Below the pieces are notes generated by a model that saw nothing but the letters and a program-made list of their open reading frames with translations, was not told the origin of the DNA and made no database searches. From the NCBI RefSeq assembly GCF_026016465.1, contig NZ_CP100390.1, forward strand, positions 2,146,001-2,210,000: a stretch of 64,000 nt of DNA. The letters are read 5' to 3'. This stretch comes from Alkalimarinus alittae (GTDB lineage Bacteria; Pseudomonadota; Gammaproteobacteria; Pseudomonadales; Oleiphilaceae). Each line of letters opens with the position of its first letter. The stretch's first letter is position 1. Positions 18,771-28,148 of this stretch are shown here, piece by piece. The position numbers and the translations under genes are program-made.

Positions 18771-19058
18771 ATGAAAAAATCAAAACGTAACTATACCCAC
18801 CGTAGCCTGAAGGACTGGGCAACTATTCTAACGGCTTTTGAAAATAGCGGCCTCACCCAAGAAGCATTTTGTCAGCAGAATAAACTGCCTTCCAGTACCT
18901 TTTCCAAGTGGAAAAAACAGCTCAGCAAAAACACCCTTGAACAACCTGCTTTTATTGAACTACCGATGACCGAGGCTTATGACACCTCAAGTGCTTTTTG
19001 TTTTGAACTTAATATTGCACTGCGAAACGGTTTCAAGCTTAACCTCAGGCTTTCCTGA
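18771..19058 (+). CDS. tnpA: IS66 TnpA (accessory, HTH)
   Basis: 95 aa with the IS66 OrfA pattern: NYTHRSLKDWATILTAFENS and LTQEAFCQQNKLPSSTFSKW (helix-turn-helix). Its stop overlaps the tnpB start by one base (TGATG). The start is preceded by AGGGGAGCAAT. In IS66 elements TnpA and TnpB are required with TnpC for transposition. Confidence 0.85.
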   Translation: MKKSKRNYTHRSLKDWATILTAFENSGLTQEAFCQQNKLPSSTFSKWKKQLSKNTLEQPAFIELPMTEAYDTSSAFCFELNIALRNGFKLNLRLS

Positions 19059-19411
19059 TGTTTTTTCCGGAATCTAATGTCAAAATATGGCTTTATGCAC
19101 AACCCACCGACATGAGAAAAGCCATTGATGGTTTAAGTGCACTGGCCAAAAATCACATGAAGGAGGATCCTCTTAGTGGTCAGCTGTTTGTGTTTATTAA
19201 TCGTCGAAAGACCCACGTTAAAATACTCTATTTTGACCGCTCGGGGTACTGCATCTGGATGAAACGACTTGAGAAAGGACGGTTCAATTACAACAAGCAA
19301 GCAGGTGAAAAACAAGCCTTGAACTGGACTCAGTTAAAATTGATTCTTGAGGGAATTGAACTGAAAAATATTCGTCAAAGAAAGCGATATAACCACTCTT
19401 TAAGTGCCTGA
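19058..19411 (+). CDS. tnpB: IS66 TnpB (Orf2-like)
   Basis: 117 aa with the highly conserved IS66 Orf2 features: VKIWLYAQPTDMRKAIDGLS, QLFVFINRRKTHVKILYFDR and SGYCIWMKRLEKGRF. It looks intact. It overlaps the tnpC start by 8 bases. Confidence 0.9.
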   Translation: MFFPESNVKIWLYAQPTDMRKAIDGLSALAKNHMKEDPLSGQLFVFINRRKTHVKILYFDRSGYCIWMKRLEKGRFNYNKQAGEKQALNWTQLKLILEGIELKNIRQRKRYNHSLSA

Positions 19412-19560
19412 TTTTGATATAATTGACCCCATTAATTCTTCAGCTGGCAATACAGTAAATAGTTTACTTTCAGAGAATGAAGCGCAAACGCTTCAGGCTA
19501 AAAATGCCTGTCTGAAAAATAAAGTTGTTCAGCTGGAAGAACGGAATCAGCAATTAAAAC
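19404..19560 (+). pseudogene. tnpC: IS66 TnpC, N-terminal piece
   Basis: Reads MPDFDIIDPINSSAGNT... to VQLEERNQQLK-H, the coiled-coil leucine-zipper region of IS66 transposases. Coding then stops matching and a gene cassette begins. The next expected residues (QLDWFKRQLFGEKSEKR, known from copy 2) reappear at 21,331. Confidence 0.75.
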
Positions 19561-19572
19561 ATGGAGAGAAGT

Positions 19573-19983
19573 ATGGCAAATTTGCATCAACTAAAAGAAT
19601 TAGTTAATAATTTCGAAAATAAGTATAGAGGTCAAAATTTAGAAAAGTTTAAGTTTGTAGAACCTTATCAACTAGGATGTGGCGAATTTTGGCCACAAGT
19701 GATGACCACACATAAAGGTGTTTATGGTATTTTTCACAATGATGAGCTTCTATATATTGGTAAAGTATCAGGCAAAACTAGAGTTCTTTGTCATCGAATG
19801 AATGATTACTTCATAATACGAGATGACTTTTCATATGGTGGTTCAAAGTATAATTGGACAAAAGAACCTACCCACTTTGTAGCATGGGGTGTGCCAGATG
19901 AAAGCTTTTTTGAAGCAAGCGCCTTAGAGGAATTTTTAATTGATAAGCTTCAAAATGATCTGCCCGACAATACTCGAAAATAA
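19573..19983 (+). CDS. Cassette 1: GIY-YIG-like protein (136 aa)
   Basis: ATG 19,573 follows GGAGAGAAGT; an upstream ATG at 19,561 in the same frame is less well placed. The motif GVYGIFHNDELLYIGK (GVY...YIG) is the signature of GIY-YIG nuclease-like folds. An Arg follows in RVLCHRMND, and a Glu-rich helix (EASALEEFLIDKL) could supply the catalytic Glu. It is the first gene cassette and is followed directly by attC-like site 1. Stand-alone GIY-YIG proteins occur in mobile elements; the target is unknown. Confidence 0.65.
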   Translation: MANLHQLKELVNNFENKYRGQNLEKFKFVEPYQLGCGEFWPQVMTTHKGVYGIFHNDELLYIGKVSGKTRVLCHRMNDYFIIRDDFSYGGSKYNWTKEPTHFVAWGVPDESFFEASALEEFLIDKLQNDLPDNTRK

Positions 19984-19985
19984 AA

Positions 19986-20089
19986 ACATAACAAAGCGTT
20001 TAAAAAGTCGGACTCCTTAATGCTTGCTCGGTTCCGCTTCGCTTCACATTTTAGCAAGCATTACTAAGCCGTTTAACGCGGCGTTAGGT
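19986..20089 (+). repeat. attC-like recombination site 1
   Basis: Imperfect inverted repeat starting ACATAACAAAGCGTTTA and ending GCCGTTTAACGCGGCGTTAGGT. It contains the R' core GTTAGGT (20,083-20,089) and an inner stem TAATGCTTGCT / AGCAAGCATTA. It is placed directly after the cassette 1 gene. Confidence 0.75.
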
Positions 20090-20395
20090 GTCATAAAGTA
20101 CATTAAAACCAATGGCTTGCACTGGTTCTTAATGCAAGCTAGTTTAAGGTTCTTGTAGCCAAAAATCGGGGAAGTGTCAGCGGCTTCCAATACCTGAATA
20201 TTTTGGCTTAATTGAATTGGGTCACTTTTAAGTGGGTTTCGTTCAATGAGTATGAAGGAAGGGATAGCCATCGTTGTGTTTAATGTTGGCGTCGTTAAAA
20301 TTCATGGGTGAATGAACGCTTTGGGTTTTGGTCAAAAGCTAAAAGAATGGGGAGCCCAAACAACCCCGTTTAAATCAATATCAGGGTAGAGCAAG
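20090..20395. other. Cassette 2 body: no convincing gene
   Basis: Starts TTAGGTGTCATAAAGTACATT. No open frame with good start and ribosome site on the plus strand; a minus-strand frame (20,044-20,271) reads into attC 1 and is probably fortuitous. The first 55 bases are homologous to the head of cassette 3. Confidence 0.5.
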
Positions 20396-20527
20396 CACCA
20401 ACAAGGCCAAGCAACATCAACCACTTCGTGGTTTGGACAGCCTTGCAGCCGCGCTTTTTGTGCATGGCTTCGCCATTGTTGCACAAAAATCACAACTACA
20501 AGTCTGCCGTTGTTGGCAGCGTTAGGT
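20396..20527 (+). repeat. attC-like recombination site 2
   Basis: CACCAACAAGGCCAAGCAAC at the left, GTTGGCAGCGTTAGGT at the right, with R' core GTTAGGT at 20,521-20,527 and inner hairpins (CAACCACTTCGTGGTTTG). Confidence 0.65.
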
Positions 20528-20833
20528 GACATAAAGGCATTAAAATCAATAGGTTGTACTGGTTCATAAATCGTACAATGATGTTGCACGAAATAAGGAA
20601 AATGCTAAGTCGAAGCATGTTCCATTAACTATAAATTTTGGCTTATTCCAAGCGGAAAACTTTGATGGTTGGCCTCGTTGATTTAGCAAACAAGAATGAA
20701 GTGAATCGTTGTGTTCACTGATGGTAGAATTAAAAATAATCGGTGAATTGAAGTTCTAGGTTCTTTTCAATAAAGAGAAAAAGAGTGGCGACCAAAACAC
20801 CTCATTCTAAAGAAAAACCTAGGGCAATCAATC
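20528..20833. other. Cassette 3 body: no convincing gene
   Basis: Begins GACATAAAGGCATTAAAATC, matching cassette 2 (GTCATAAAGTACATTAAAAC). The remainder holds only short frames. It looks like a non-coding or decayed cassette. Confidence 0.5.
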
Positions 20834-20935
20834 ACCTAACAAGAAGCTCAAACGGACAAAATATGCTGTCATCCTTTTTGCAAAAACACGCAAAAAAGCT
20901 GCCATCAAATTTTGCCGTTTAGCAAAGCGTTATGA
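20834..20935 (+). repeat. attC-like recombination site 3
   Basis: Left R'' box ACCTAAC (20,834-20,840, perfect RYYYAAC) with CAAACGG; right CCGTTTAGCAAAGCGTTATGA with R'-like GTTATGA (20,929-20,935). The ATG of the next cassette gene lies inside this right box. Confidence 0.75.
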
Positions 20936-21252
20936 GTAAAGGAGAGAGTTCACGGATGGAGAGGGAAGATCTGGTACTTGAAGAAAGCTCTAGAGTCGCC
21001 TTGATCACACTGGCGGCTGGAGAGGAATCACCTTGGCATCATCATTCTGCTGTCACTGAGCAGGTAGTTTGCGTGAGCGGAAAAATCACGCTCAACCTCG
21101 CACAGTCCTCAATGCCCGTCATCCTTTCCTCGGGGCAGCGGCACCAGATCCTGCCAGGAGTGAAGCACAGCTTGTCGAATTCTGAGGGAATTGCATCTAC
21201 ATACCTCCTTGTTCAACAAGGAGCCTATGATTTTGTGCCAAGCAGCTCATAA
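20932..21252 (+). CDS. Cassette 4: small cupin-fold protein (106 aa)
   Basis: ATG within the right end of attC 3; a second Met at residue 9 (MEREDL) is an alternative start. The cupin motif 1 is visible as PWHHHSAVTEQVVCVSGKITL (two or three His plus Glu metal ligands) and motif 2 as ILPGVKHSLSN. Single-domain cupins of this size usually bind a metal and act as small enzymes or sensors. It ends just before attC 4, so it is a complete gene cassette. Confidence 0.75.
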   Translation: MSKGESSRMEREDLVLEESSRVALITLAAGEESPWHHHSAVTEQVVCVSGKITLNLAQSSMPVILSSGQRHQILPGVKHSLSNSEGIASTYLLVQQGAYDFVPSSS

Positions 21253-21330
21253 CCAGGCCAAGCACGGGGACAGCTTTTCCGTTGCGGCTTCGCCTCCACT
21301 CCAAAGCTGCCCGTGTTGGCAACGTTACAT
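21247..21330 (+). repeat. attC-like recombination site 4
   Basis: TCATAACCAGGCCAAGCACG at left pairs with CCCGTGTTGGCAACGTTA at right; R' core GTTACAT at 21,324-21,330. IS66 tnpC resumes within a few bases. Confidence 0.75.
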
Positions 21331-22348
21331 TCAGGTCGACTGGTTCAAACGGCAGTTATTTGGTGAGAAATCCGAAAAGCGTGATATGACGGATAATCCG
21401 TACCAATATACAATTGCCGATTTACTCAAAGACTTACCAGAACCCCTTAATGCAGCGAATTCCGAAAAGGAAACGGTGACCTATCAACGGGGAAAGGCTA
21501 AGAAAAATGGCCTTGAAGGCTCGCCGGATGATAGTGGTCTGCGTTTTGATGACAGTGTCCCCGTCAAAGAAATTGCGCTTTCAGCCCCGGAACTGAGCGG
21601 GACCGATGCTGATGATTACGAAGTGGTGAGCATTAAAACTACCTATCGCCTGGGTCAGCTCCCTGGTACCCAAATCGGACTCAAGTACACTCGCCCTGTA
21701 GTGAAAAAGAAATCAACTCGAACATTAACAACGACACCTGCTCCCGCTAATGTGCTGGAACGAAGTTTTGCTGATGTCAGCTTTTTAGTGGGTATGTTGC
21801 TGGATAAGTTTTTATATCACCTGCCGTTGTATCGACAGCACCAACGACTAGAACAAAATGGGGTTCAGGTTGCCCGCAGCACACTGACCAACTTGGTTAA
21901 ACGCATTATTGAACTCCTGATGCCGATTTATCAGGCTCAGATGCAAAGCGTACTGCTCAGTCGCGTACTGGCGATGGATGAAGCACCGATAAAAGCAGGA
22001 CGAAAGAAACAAGGGAAAATGAATAAAGCTTACTTCTGGCCGATCTATGGTGATCAGGACGAAGTGTGCTTCACCTTTTCATTATCACGGGGAATGCAGC
22101 ATACCCTGGATCAACTCGGTGACTTCAGTGGCGTATTGGTCACGGATGGTTACGGTGCTTATGAACGATTTAATAAGCAAAATAGTGCATTAAGTCATGC
22201 TCAATGTTGGGTACATAGCCGTCGGTATTTTGATGATGCCCAAAAGGCAGAGCCAGAAGCCGCAGCGATTGCCTTAGCTTATATTAGCCGACTGTATGAG
22301 CATGAGAAAGTCATTCGTGACCAGAACAACTATTATACAACGGCATAA
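21331..22348 (+). pseudogene. tnpC: IS66 TnpC, central piece
   Basis: Resumes as VDWFKRQLFGEKSEKRDMTD and shows the IS66 DDE transposase core: LAMDEAPIKAGRKKQGKMNK (first Asp), VTDGYGAYERFNK (second Asp). The zinc-finger/N-terminal region is partial. Similarity to copy 2 ends after HEKVIRDQ and the frame closes with an unrelated NNYYTTA, so the catalytic Glu and C-terminus are missing. Confidence 0.8.
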
Positions 22349-22422
22349 AAGGAGCCGTCTGGCCCCTTCTTGGCATCAAAGGCCTACCTATAACTCATTC
22401 CTTGCCCACCACTATCATGCGG

Positions 22423-22617
22423 CTAAACTATATCCATGATCTCTCGCCGAAGTTGCCCGTTAATAACAAAGGAAAGGCGGTGGCTATATGAGCTTTCATC
22501 GTAGTTGTTGACTTGGCAACGATGACACTCGCAACGGCCAGGCTTAAAGGCGGTAGAGAGCCATTTATTCCACTCAGGTGAGGGTTTAATCCTGTTATTC
22601 TCGAATTGATTATTTAT
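22423..22617 (-). pseudogene. Cys-rich gene fragment
   Basis: An open minus-strand stretch with coding-like composition reads EWNKWLSTAFKPGRCECHRC then QVNNYDESSYSHRLSFVING. No ATG lies between it and the upstream stop, so it is probably a 5'-truncated gene. The CECHRC motif could bind a metal. No family recognised. Confidence 0.3.
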
Positions 22618-22640
22618 GACTTGTCAGCTCTTTTGACTTA

Positions 22641-22914
22641 TTAATTAAGTTCATAACACATACGACACCAAATATATTGATAGCGACATAAAAAGAAGCC
22701 AAACGACTCCTTTTTATATTCTAAAAACTCACCTGTATCACGCTGTTCAATTCTAGCCATGATCCACTCATCGACCTCACTATCAACCCACCTTACGGCA
22801 CGATCACCTAATAACACTGATTTTGGAAATCTTATCTTTATCGATATAGTTATAAATAGTTGAACGGCCTAGCCCAGTGTTGTTCATTACTTCTTTCAAT
22901 CTCATGATTCTCAT
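22641..22914 (-). pseudogene. AlpA-type regulator with frameshift
   Basis: ATG 22,914 reads MRIMRLKEVMNNTGLGRSTI-YNYIDKDK, a MerR/AlpA helix-turn-helix. In the present frame it stops after KISKISVIR; shifting by one base after DKDK restores FPKSVLLGDRAVRWVDSEVD-EWIMARIEQRD, the standard AlpA C-terminus. The frameshift makes it a likely pseudogene. It stands next to a RadC-like remnant, a common island pair. Confidence 0.65.
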
Positions 22915-23047
22915 GTTGAATTTCTCGTATTTATTCATGAGATAAGAGATGTCTGTAACAAATAACTGGAATAAATCGATTCCAAATATTTTCAAACATA
23001 TATCACTGATACGTATAACAAATAGACCTAATTAAAGGAGTTCAAAT

Positions 23048-23200
23048 ATGCGTATTAAATCTAATCAGTTGTATGTATTTCAGGAACCTATAACGGCATA
23101 CCAAATCCTTGAGACAGCTGCCGAGATACTTTCTGATCAATATGGCAGCGGTAATGGGGGGTATGCAGAAGAACCCCCAAAAATGACGAATCTGACCTAA
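23048..23200 (+). pseudogene. RadC-like N-terminal fragment cut by the Tn3 transposon
   Basis: ATG follows AAAGGAGTTCAAAT, an excellent ribosome site. The first 35 residues (MRIKSNQLYVFQEPITAYQI-LETAAEILSDQYGSGN) resemble the start of island RadC/JAB-domain proteins; the rest of the frame runs through the transposon inverted repeat and stops inside it. The fragment assignment is tentative, but the truncation by the transposon is clear. Confidence 0.45.
23157..23195. repeat. Tn3-family left terminal inverted repeat
   Basis: Starts GGGGGTATGCAGAAGAACCC and continues to AATCTGA; 37 of 39 bases match the inverted right repeat. Confidence 0.9.
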
Positions 23201-26200
23201 TCCTTCCAAAAAACTTCCTTTAGATGTTTCTCAATCAACGCTGCCATGCCTTCGACGTCAATAGACGCCTTGCTGGCTTTTTTGAAGCTGTAGCGACCGG
23301 TAAAGAATAAGTGTCGCCAGGCTATCGGAGAAATCCTGGCGAATTCCTCAATTACGTTTTTTGATACTCCTGCTTCAACCATTTTTTCATACACAGCATT
23401 TAGAATGAGCGCATTGTAAGCAACGATGCAATTTGCCACTAACCGCGCTGCATGGGCACTTACCCTGTTGGTGGTAACCTTCCTGCCTTTAAATATACCG
23501 TTATACATTTTTCGGATTAGACTTTGCAGTTGATGATAGGCTTCCGTCCTGTTTCGCGCCGTTCTTATCGCCTTTCTCAGGTTTATGTCATCGATCAAGT
23601 TCAGTACATGGGTGCTTCGAAATATTTTATTGTATTCATACAGTGCAGACCTCAATCTAGCATAACGGGTATGGGAGTTGAGTTTACGGATAAGATGGCT
23701 TTGCGTGTTCTCCTGCAAAATTAACGACAAAAGCACCCGTTGAATACCCCTTGCTTGAGAGCGAATGAGCTGTTCATTTATATAGCCGACAGGTCGAAAT
23801 GGGCTTTCAGCGTAAAGTTTGCTTGAGTTGATCGCATATAGTTTCTGTGAAGCTTCTCTCACATTCTTGATGCTGGGTAAGTAGTCAACATCGATTGAGT
23901 CGAGAACGACGAAGTTTAATTTGTTGAGCGAATGGTTGTCACCCGTCACTGACCCTATATCAATATCCGTCTTATTGCCATACACCATGTCATAGAGACA
24001 ATGGCCCTCATACTCGTTCAGTCCCAAGTTCCTGGCATTCACAGCAACGAAATTGGCAACCAACGAATAAATTGAAATACCACATCCTTTGCCGAAAAAT
24101 TTCCGTGAATGACGAGACTGGATAGTCTGGTTGCTAGTGCCAATTTTCTGACCATCCGCATCCGCTAGTACTTTTTCATCAAGAAGATTCCAAATCTCAA
24201 ATATCGGCATAGCCTTGATGAAATTACTGACGTGGTCATTCGCAGCACAGATCGTTTCGATGCGAACAAAGTCCTCTTGAGTAGACCTTAACGTGTTGTA
24301 TTCGAGATCACACATTTCTGCAATTTTGCCAATGCCGAATCCAAACGCGTCGGAAAGAATGCAGGCGTTGAGTGCTAGAGGCTGCGGTTTTACTCGTTTG
24401 ATATATCGATCTTTAAGGTGTGTGAATTCTCTCCACATGCCGGACAACTCGCCGACGAAGACGACTACATCCGCTAATTCTGTTTTAGGGAGCTTGCTGA
24501 AGAAAGCGTCCTCGCGCTTATCGCTACTGTCGTATAATAGCCTCCAAGGCGTCTTACTCTTCGGATCATTGCTAAACTTGAACCCCGGATTTCGTTCTTC
24601 TTTTATATTTCCTGTGGTCCTATCCCAAGCGAGATCAAGTTCAGTCATAGCATTGTCTAATCGTTCTGAGCAATACACTGGTATTTTAGGGTAGCCAAAC
24701 TCCTGAGCAATCTCTTCTGCATTGTCGACCAAGTTGTCATTGATTAAGTCGTGATCAATGTCGCAGTAGGAAACACTGGCATTACAGCACAGGTTACCCC
24801 TGTTAATCTGATGGTAGATTTTTTGGTAGACGAAGAATTCGAATAAGTGTGGATCGAGATATTCGTCATCTTTATTTCGCTTCAGGTAGGGTAACAATCG
24901 TTTGGGTACAGTCAGACCGAGATCATCTGCAATACGCAGTGCAGCAGGAGACTTCCCTTTCCCATAGTGGATTTTGAGCAAACTGATCAGATTTGCTATC
25001 TCACTCTCTTCTTTATGGTAAGTGAATGGCACGGCCAGCACGATAGGCCTTAAGTAAAGGGAAATCAGACGGGATGTACTGGCAAAATACTTCCACTTGG
25101 CTCCCAACTTATCAAAAGCATTACCGGCAAGAAAATCAGCGAGTACGGAAAACTGATTTTTCGGTAATATCTGATAGGCCGCATCATTGAGTTGTTCGTG
25201 ACTAAGCGTGTTATCTCTATCGGGAAACCACTTCAAAAAGTTTGCAAGCTTAGGAAAGTCCACAACGATTCGGTTGCTGTGCTTTAACTGTTCCTGTTCT
25301 GCAAATGCCTTCCCTGAATCCATGATCGCTCGTGTGTGGTACAGAAAGGTAACAATAAGATTGTCCATAATCTGCTGGTAACGGTGGTAAACATAGCAAA
25401 GCGCATGTAACCACTGCTGATGTTTAGTGATTCGACGTAAACGGAAAGCTGCATATTGCTCCACTATATCCGCGAAGTATCGGATGGCATTTTTTGACAA
25501 TTTCAATGTTGGCAGGAATTGCTCCGCGAATGTATACATGTCCGCGATACTTTCTGCTTTTTCTGTTTCAAAACGCACTGCAGTATATTGAAAATCCTTC
25601 TGATCAGCCCGAAGCAGGTTGAGGTGGTTGAGACCTTCTTCCTGTTCTATTAACTCTGTAAGCTGTTTTTTCCAATAGATCGGAATACCCGACAGCAAGC
25701 ACTTCAGACGGTTGTCCTCTATTGCATAAGCTGCAGTGAATACATCCTGGAAGATTCGATAGGACGGGATAACGATGCATTCCCGTTCCAAGTGCTGTAA
25801 AAGCTGACGAAATGCACTGTGACCTTTGGGGAAATATCGCAGTAGATCTGCAGTTTTTTCGACAAGCTCGACTTCATCCTTAGCTAACCAGTCCCGAAAT
25901 CCAAATAAACTAAGTATTTCCTTTTTCTGGCTACGAATGGAGTCACGAGATATTTTTCCACTAAATTCGATCTGCTCCGTCTTCCCAAAATAGGTTGAAA
26001 GTATGTATTCGGTATCAGCAACGACTTCATCAAAAGCAAAATTGAAGAATTGCCGCTTTGCCTTGAAATAACCCAGCTGAAGGATGAGGTACACCTTGGT
26101 CCGGTGGTTGTGAAAGTTTTCAAGCGCGCATCTCTCATTCTGGGTGATATCGAAATACCATTCGCGTTCTTCAGCTGTGAAAGTTGGTCGGTCATAAAGA

Positions 26201-26256
26201 TCCGAAATTTCAGCGTCAGTGAGTAGCTGAATGCGTTTGACCCTGTCCACGGGCAT
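23197..26256 (-). CDS. tnpA: Tn3-family transposase TnpA
   Basis: 1,019 aa, normal length for the family. The DDE residues are visible in the C-terminal half: VLADADGQK (first Asp), GSVTGDNHSLN (second Asp) and ARNRTEAYHQL (Glu). The N-terminal region (LTDAEISDLYDRPTFTAEER) is the DUF4158-type DNA-binding part. The gene begins at 26,256 next to the res region and ends 1 base inside the left terminal repeat. It looks intact. Confidence 0.95.
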   Translation of the reverse strand: MPVDRVKRIQLLTDAEISDLYDRPTFTAEEREWYFDITQNERCALENFHNHRTKVYLILQLGYFKAKRQFFNFAFDEVVADTEYILSTYFGKTEQIEFSGKISRDSIRSQKKEILSLFGFRDWLAKDEVELVEKTADLLRYFPKGHSAFRQLLQHLERECIVIPSYRIFQDVFTAAYAIEDNRLKCLLSGIPIYWKKQLTELIEQEEGLNHLNLLRADQKDFQYTAVRFETEKAESIADMYTFAEQFLPTLKLSKNAIRYFADIVEQYAAFRLRRITKHQQWLHALCYVYHRYQQIMDNLIVTFLYHTRAIMDSGKAFAEQEQLKHSNRIVVDFPKLANFLKWFPDRDNTLSHEQLNDAAYQILPKNQFSVLADFLAGNAFDKLGAKWKYFASTSRLISLYLRPIVLAVPFTYHKEESEIANLISLLKIHYGKGKSPAALRIADDLGLTVPKRLLPYLKRNKDDEYLDPHLFEFFVYQKIYHQINRGNLCCNASVSYCDIDHDLINDNLVDNAEEIAQEFGYPKIPVYCSERLDNAMTELDLAWDRTTGNIKEERNPGFKFSNDPKSKTPWRLLYDSSDKREDAFFSKLPKTELADVVVFVGELSGMWREFTHLKDRYIKRVKPQPLALNACILSDAFGFGIGKIAEMCDLEYNTLRSTQEDFVRIETICAANDHVSNFIKAMPIFEIWNLLDEKVLADADGQKIGTSNQTIQSRHSRKFFGKGCGISIYSLVANFVAVNARNLGLNEYEGHCLYDMVYGNKTDIDIGSVTGDNHSLNKLNFVVLDSIDVDYLPSIKNVREASQKLYAINSSKLYAESPFRPVGYINEQLIRSQARGIQRVLLSLILQENTQSHLIRKLNSHTRYARLRSALYEYNKIFRSTHVLNLIDDINLRKAIRTARNRTEAYHQLQSLIRKMYNGIFKGRKVTTNRVSAHAARLVANCIVAYNALILNAVYEKMVEAGVSKNVIEEFARISPIAWRHLFFTGRYSFKKASKASIDVEGMAALIEKHLKEVFWKD

Positions 26257-26953
<697 letters not shown>

Positions 26954-27075
26954 GTCAGAACTTGTTGTTACCCAACGAGACCTTGACATAAGAATATGTT
27001 CACAAAAATAAAAGGGGGATCGATCATAACGTTGCAGCAAAGTGCGAAGGCTATGACTTCGCTGCACAGCTATGA

Positions 27076-27351
27076 ATGCTATACAAGTTATTAGTACTAG
27101 GCGGGGAACGATATGGAGCTTTTAGCTTCACCATTGGCAGGATACCTAGGTTTAAGTGCACCTCAAGCCTTAAAGGAACTTTTTTTACCGTTGGACTTCA
27201 AACCCCGCTTCCAAACGGAGAGAAACTTGATGCAATTGTAGCAGCTTTAGATAATGGGATGTCTAAAGCTACTGTATGTAGGAGTTTTGGTGTAAAAAGG
27301 ACAAAGCTAATTGATACACTCAACCGTGTTGATTGGTCAACACGTGAGTAA
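27076..27351 (+). CDS. ORF ending in a resolvase-like helix-turn-helix, probably a remnant
   Basis: The last 40 residues (EKLDAIVAALDNGMSKATVC-RSFGVKRTKLIDTLNRV) look like the C-terminal HTH of serine recombinases, while the first 50 are unrelated. Possibly the tail of a second resolvase. No catalytic domain. Translation from the stated start is doubtful. Confidence 0.4.
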   Translation: MLYKLLVLGGERYGAFSFTIGRIPRFKCTSSLKGTFFTVGLQTPLPNGEKLDAIVAALDNGMSKATVCRSFGVKRTKLIDTLNRVDWSTRE

Positions 27352-27371
27352 CCTATCAAATAAGTCTATAT

Positions 27372-28073
27372 CTAAAAATGTACCTCGATTGACACCATTG
27401 TGGATTTTATATCGAGAGGTCCTGGCTTTTCTAGTTGCCATTGCAAGCGGGCTTTCAGCATATCGTTAAACGAATACTTCATCCCCAATCCAGCGATCCA
27501 GCCTTCCTCATCCTCCTTATGTGTTTGCGCAAGTTGAAATCTAGGTGTTTCAGTCAAGCTACCAGTAATCCCACCAGATAGCTCCCGCTCCTGCTTTAAA
27601 TACACATATCCTGCTGAAGCAAAAACTTCAAAGGAATCTGATATTGGATATAAACCTAAGACAGAAGCAAAGTATTTATCCAGCGTTATTTCCTCTAAGT
27701 TGTGTCTACGATCGCTATACGGTGGATCAAAAACATCTGGTAAAAGCCGACTATCAGGATCATAACTATCTGAAAGGTCAGAAACGCGCGAATATCCTGC
27801 TTCAACCGCTATATTTTTCGTAAACTGATAACCCACATAAAGTGAATATGCTGAAGAGTCGCCGGAGAACTTTCCTCCACCTTCATCAAACTCGCCAGCA
27901 CCCAGATGACGAGTGCTGAAATCAGAATAGTCAGCACCTTTGTAATCAAAATGACCAAAGCTCAGTCCCGCATAGCTTGTTGCTGCGTGTGCTGGAATTG
28001 AGATATTGAAAACTAAGATATAAAGTAAAGAGGAGGTAGCTAGATCTTTTTTTCTGTTTAAAATCCCATTCAT
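27372..28073 (-). CDS. Outer-membrane beta-barrel protein (Tn3 cargo)
   Basis: 233 aa. A signal peptide ends IPAHA (about residue 30). Alternating amphipathic strands and aromatic girdles follow (SYAGLSFGHFDY, YSLYVGYQFTKNIAVEAGYS, YFASVLGLYPISDSFEVFAS, MLKARLQWQLEKPG), and the last residue is Phe, the usual outer-membrane insertion signal. OmpA/OmpW-like eight-stranded barrels have this size. It follows the protease gene on the same strand by 75 bases and may be co-transcribed with it. Its link to the protease is inference. Confidence 0.75.
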   Translation of the reverse strand: MNGILNRKKDLATSSLLYILVFNISIPAHAATSYAGLSFGHFDYKGADYSDFSTRHLGAGEFDEGGGKFSGDSSAYSLYVGYQFTKNIAVEAGYSRVSDLSDSYDPDSRLLPDVFDPPYSDRRHNLEEITLDKYFASVLGLYPISDSFEVFASAGYVYLKQERELSGGITGSLTETPRFQLAQTHKEDEEGWIAGLGMKYSFNDMLKARLQWQLEKPGPLDIKSTMVSIEVHF

Positions 28074-28148
28074 CTCTTTTTTTCCATAAAGTATGTGAAT
28101 ATGCGAGTATCTTTAGATTCTCGACTCTATAAGTTGTTTTTGTCAGCG

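Larger units (their letters stand above)
18717..22330 (+). mobile_element. IS66-family element, split by a gene-cassette array and 3'-truncated
   Basis: Contains tnpA (18,771), tnpB (19,058) and the two halves of tnpC (19,404-19,560 and 21,331-22,348), separated by about 1.77 kb of integron-type cassettes. The tnpC similarity to the second copy (48,465-49,962) stops at about 22,330, so the 3' end is lost. The exact left terminus is uncertain. Confidence 0.75.

Noticed and set aside
20044-20589. Minus-strand frames across cassettes 2 and 3
   Set aside because: They read through attC-like sites and have no good start; attC stems often give such frames.
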